Of a stretch of 6,724 nucleotides of DNA, positions 5,752-6,724 are shown piece by piece. This DNA is from Nitrospirota bacterium (GTDB lineage: Bacteria > Nitrospirota > Nitrospiria > Nitrospirales > UBA8639): contig QJYE01000188.1 in the NCBI GenBank assembly GCA_003235785.1, forward strand, positions 1-6,724, read 5' to 3'. A program made the position numbers and the translations under genes. Each line of letters opens with the position of its first letter. Position 1 is the first letter of the stretch. Under the pieces are notes generated by a model. The model saw nothing but the letters and a program-made list of their open reading frames with translations, was not told where the DNA came from and made no database searches.

Positions 5752-5839
5752 GACGATCCTCCATTTGTTCTGAACGATGAACTTCGAGGACTGCCCAACA
5801 AGCTGTCAGAGTTCCGATGTTCAATTGGGGCAAGTCCAT
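5720..5839 (-). CDS. 39-residue small protein upstream of and overlapping the 83-residue gene
   Basis: The ATG at 5839 is preceded by a near-perfect Shine-Dalgarno AAGGAGGA (5847-5854) with 7 bases of spacing, the best in the window. This is the main evidence that this short frame is translated. The product begins MDLPQLNIGTLTACWAVLEV and continues HRSEQMEDRHATNKSTVNV. It has a hydrophobic helix-like middle, one cysteine and a polar tail, and no recognised domain. The frame extends upstream to an ATG at 5911, but that start lacks a comparable signal. The end overlaps the start of the 83-residue gene by 32 bases and contains that gene's ribosome binding site. It could be a genuine microprotein or a leader peptide that couples translation of the next gene. 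Confidence 0.55.
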   Translation of the reverse strand: MDLPQLNIGTLTACWAVLEVHRSEQMEDRHATNKSTVNV

Positions 5840-6358
5840 AATGGCTTCCTCCTTATTCTTGAGTCGTTCCCTTCCTGCTCTTGGTTCATATGAGAGCAAC
5901 CTTAATGCCATTTATTCATTCGTCTTAGATGGCTCACTACCATGCTTCCAACTGATTGATTTATTGAAAGAAACATGAAGGTTGAGGAAAAGACCTGTTC
6001 GAGCACCTATTGAACAGCGATGTATCTGGGTGTATCAGAACATATGAAAATGTCCAAATCATGACAGGTACTGGCTGATTGATGGTCAGGATATCCAGAG
6101 TTGATCAGGTTATTGGGACATCAAGGTAGGATGACCCAGGGAGCCAACTCAAGATCACTGGGTGGCTTCTGATGTTTGTTTGAGGCCTAGCCGTTGTGTA
6201 GGGGATCAGGTCTTGTAAAAAGAACACCAGCCCCGCTATCAAACGAGAGACTTCAATGGAATTTCGTCGTAAGAAAGTTAGAGGAAATACCACGTTCATA
6301 GGTAAGGGGTCGTCAAACGCTAGAATTCCATTGGACCCAACCAAACCATATCAGAGGA
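5840..6358. other. Gene-poor stretch, nothing firm
   Basis: About 520 bases separate the small-gene pair from the DUF1614 gene. The only open frames are short or of unconvincing composition: a 79-codon minus-strand frame (6105-6344) and a plus-strand frame from 6256 that runs into the antisense of DUF1614. A 10-base inverted repeat CAATGGAATT is present at 6254-6263 and 6324-6333. The leftmost bases (5847-5854) hold the ribosome binding site of the 39-codon gene, and its promoter is presumably also here, although no clear -35/-10 pair was found. Confidence 0.5.
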
Positions 6359-6724
6359 TTACGCGAGATAGGCGGCCAAGATCCCGGACAGGACGATGCC
6401 GTCGAAGGTGCCGGCCCCGCCTATGCTGGCCATGCCGGTGGAAATCCGGGGGATCTCCCGCAAATGCAGGATATCCGCTCCCAGGAGGGGGCCCAGTACT
6501 CCGGCCACGAAGGCCAGGGGAGGGGCGTGATCGGGCGCCAGCACCAACGCGGACATGGCTGCTACCAGAGGCGGCACCATGGCCGGCATGGCAATGCCCA
6601 TGCCTTTCACGGGTCTGGCCAGCTTGTAGCAGACGGCGGTATTGAGGGCCACGGCTAACACGACGGCGAAGAGAAGGGTCCAGGCATCCGTGACGAGTTG
6701 CCCGATTTCATAGATCGCCACCAG
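6359..6724 (-). CDS. DUF1614 family membrane protein, C-terminal part (gene cut by window edge)
   Basis: The last 121 residues of a DUF1614 protein, an integral membrane family of unknown function. The frame is open to the window edge, so the N-terminal part and true start lie outside; the GTG at 6721 is probably internal. The family blocks are RPVKGMGIAMPAMVPPLVAA, the APPLAFVAGVLGPLLGADIL segment and the glycine-rich SIGGAGTFDGIVLSGILAAY end. Hydrophobic stretches at about residues 14-32, 44-63, 67-85 and 99-119 of the visible part suggest three or four membrane segments. The Asp residues within the conserved GADIL and TFDG blocks are features of the family. Codon use is markedly richer in G and C at third positions than in the other genes of the window, and the change is abrupt at the stop codon. 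The family call is firm; the function is unknown. Confidence 0.85.
   Translation of the reverse strand: MVAIYEIGQLVTDAWTLLFAVVLAVALNTAVCYKLARPVKGMGIAMPAMVPPLVAAMSALVLAPDHAPPLAFVAGVLGPLLGADILHLREIPRISTGMASIGGAGTFDGIVLSGILAAYLA

Noticed and set aside
6254..6333. 10-base inverted repeat CAATGGAATT about 60 bases apart, considered as terminal repeats of a small mobile element
   Set aside because: The match does not extend beyond 10 bases, no flanking duplication is seen, and one such pair is expected by chance at about this length.
6105..6344. 79-codon minus-strand open frame
   Set aside because: No convincing ribosome binding site, domain or coding-like composition; it was left as part of the gene-poor stretch.
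6256..6645. 129-codon plus-strand open frame
   Set aside because: Most of it is antisense to the DUF1614 gene and gives an Arg/Pro-rich sequence typical of GC-rich shadow frames.

Overview
The window looks like chromosomal DNA from a free-living bacterium of moderate GC content. The small-protein repertoire, the arginine/ornithine gene pair and the dispersed repeat would fit Nitrospira or a relative (Nitrospirota). This is an impression from family resemblance, not a proof; a deltaproteobacterial origin is not excluded. No rRNA, tRNA, CRISPR array or intact insertion sequence was seen.

Left part (1-2845): a minus-strand gene for a small exported protein with an EF-hand-like loop lies divergent from a two-gene plus-strand operon. 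The first operon gene encodes a LOR/SDH-family (TIGR00300-type) protein, the family of the archaeal and cyanobacterial NAD-dependent ornithine cyclodeaminases. The second, 15 bases downstream, encodes a protein closely resembling the arginine dihydrolase domain of cyanobacterial ArgZ/AgrE. In cyanobacteria these two activities are one fused protein in the order dihydrolase-cyclodeaminase. Here they are separate genes in the opposite order. Together they would convert arginine to ornithine plus CO2 and ammonia, and ornithine to proline plus ammonia. This is the most interesting system in the window.

Middle part (2846-4333): an intergenic region holds a dispersed-repeat-like ATCCTGAG...CGAAGGAT element. 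It is followed by a small HNH endonuclease gene and a MntA/HepT (type VII) toxin-antitoxin pair whose genes overlap by four bases.

Right part (4334-6724): a minus-strand DUF488 gene, then about 550 bases without a confident gene but with coding-like fragments in broken frames (probably a decayed gene). Next come two tiny overlapping minus-strand genes with strong ribosome binding sites, then another gene-poor stretch of about 500 bases. At the right edge is the C-terminal part of a GC-rich DUF1614 membrane-protein gene that continues beyond the window.
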